Shown piece after piece: positions 63,551-64,000 of a DNA stretch of 64,000 nt (positions within the stretch are counted from its first letter, which is position 1; each line of letters opens with the position of its first letter). Location: contig JAJEGF010000059.1 in assembly GCA_022820025.1 (NCBI GenBank), positions 28,807 through 92,806 on the forward strand. Reading direction: 5' to 3'. The DNA comes from Chloroflexota bacterium. GTDB taxonomy: Bacteria; Chloroflexota; UBA11872. A program made the position numbers and the translations under genes. Under the pieces are notes generated by a model that made no database searches, was not told where the DNA came from, and saw nothing but the letters and a program-made list of their open reading frames with translations.

Positions 63551-64000
63551 ATGCGGCACGGGGAGCACAAAGCGGAACATCCTGCTCTGGCGCTGAGCCT
63601 GGGTCCGTCTTACGAACCGGCCGCCCCCGACGGCTCGCCGAATCTGCGCGAAGCCTGCGGGGTTATCGGCGTCCACGGCGCTACCGACGACGCCGCCGTC
63701 CAAACCTACTTCGCTCTCTTTGCCGTGCAGCATCGCGGGCAGGAGAGCGCCGGCATCGCCGTCGGCGACGGCCAGCGCCTCCACGCCGAACGCCGGATGG
63801 GCCTGGTCTCTCGCGTCTTCTCCGATCACCGACTGGCCCGACTCAAGGGGCACCTGGCCATCGGCCACTGCCGCTACTCCACGGCCGGTTCCAGCAACGC
63901 CTCCAACATCCAGCCCATCCTGCGCAACACGGACATCGGGCCGATGGCCCTCGGCCACAACGGCAACATCGTCAACGCGCTCGACCTCCGCAACAACGCC
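63551..64000 (+). CDS. purF: Amidophosphoribosyltransferase, N-terminal part
   Basis: 150 codons from the ATG at 63551 to the window edge; the gene continues beyond it. A 35-residue leader precedes A-C-G-V-I-G-V, so Cys36 would become the N-terminal nucleophile after propeptide removal, as in the Bacillus-type enzyme. F-A-L-F-A-V-Q-H-R-G-Q-E-S-A-G, G-H-C-R-Y-S-T-A-G and L-G-H-N-G-N-I-V-N follow, typical of the glutaminase domain. First committed step of purine synthesis (PRPP plus Gln). The phosphoribosyltransferase half is not visible. Confidence 0.96.
   Translation, partial: MRHGEHKAEHPALALSLGPSYEPAAPDGSPNLREACGVIGVHGATDDAAVQTYFALFAVQHRGQESAGIAVGDGQRLHAERRMGLVSRVFSDHRLARLKGHLAIGHCRYSTAGSSNASNIQPILRNTDIGPMALGHNGNIVNALDLRNNA

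Overview
The window is G+C-rich bacterial chromosome (roughly 60-68 % in most genes) with dense coding, many GTG starts and frequent 4-nt stop/start overlaps. No transposase, integrase, phage gene or CRISPR array was seen. Both tRNA genes encode their CCA ends. The gene mix (MreBCD/RodA/PBP2 elongasome, Lon, AMP-forming acetyl-CoA synthetase, lipoprotein cytochrome c, PhyH dioxygenase, TIM-barrel isomerase, DUF3604 and a methyl-branched-lipid type PKS) suits an uncultured, possibly marine or sponge-associated, Chloroflexota-like bacterium. That placement is inference; no 16S rRNA or other diagnostic marker lies in the window.

Layout. 1-450: 3' end of a penicillin-acylase-family hydrolase. 853-13422: a polyketide/lipid locus with a 10.4-kb type I PKS, a free-standing ACP, a phosphopantetheinyl transferase and an alpha/beta hydrolase. 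The PKS has one complete fully reducing, C-methylating module followed by a C-terminal KS and a degenerate AT. 13465-19818: mixed metabolic genes, including an NCS2 permease fused to an ATPase-like C-terminal domain, a DJ-1/PfpI protein, a TIM-barrel isomerase, a PhyH dioxygenase, tRNA-Thr(GGT), a BCP/PrxQ peroxiredoxin and an SDR. 20267-45230: an envelope/glycan-flavoured region dominated by a paralogous family of about 940-1005-residue polytopic membrane proteins. Four copies lie head to tail on the + strand (22607-34317, the third frameshifted). One intact copy and one decayed copy lie on the - strand (40897-44662). Asparagine synthase, a UDP-sugar-type epimerase, tRNA-Thr(TGT), a cytochrome c lipoprotein, acetyl-CoA synthetase and a DUF3604 protein surround them. 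45438-64000: housekeeping genes on the + strand, namely a PHP-domain protein and Lon, the cell-shape cluster mreB-mreC-mreD-PBP2-rodA ending in an overlapping homoserine kinase, then a purine cluster guaA-purD-purB-purC-purS-purQ-purL-purF joined almost throughout by 4-nt overlaps.

How the parts work together. The PKS locus has what is needed for iterative synthesis of a saturated, methyl-branched acyl chain (KS-AT-DH-cMT-ER-KR-ACP, with its own activating PPTase and a possible releasing hydrolase). The large membrane-protein paralogs resemble GT-C-type polyprenol-dependent glycosyltransferases in general plan: a polytopic N-terminal half, an acidic residue and a His in the first large loop, and a soluble C-terminal half. 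I cannot assign them to a named family. Their expansion beside an epimerase hints at surface-glycan work. The purine cluster is preceded by a good promoter candidate and an approximately 140-nt leader with several strong inverted repeats.

The observations most worth following are the large membrane-protein paralog array with one decayed and one mosaic or frameshifted copy, the PKS with a retained but catalytically broken second AT and a non-canonical discrete ACP, the permease-ATPase fusion, and the structured guaA leader.
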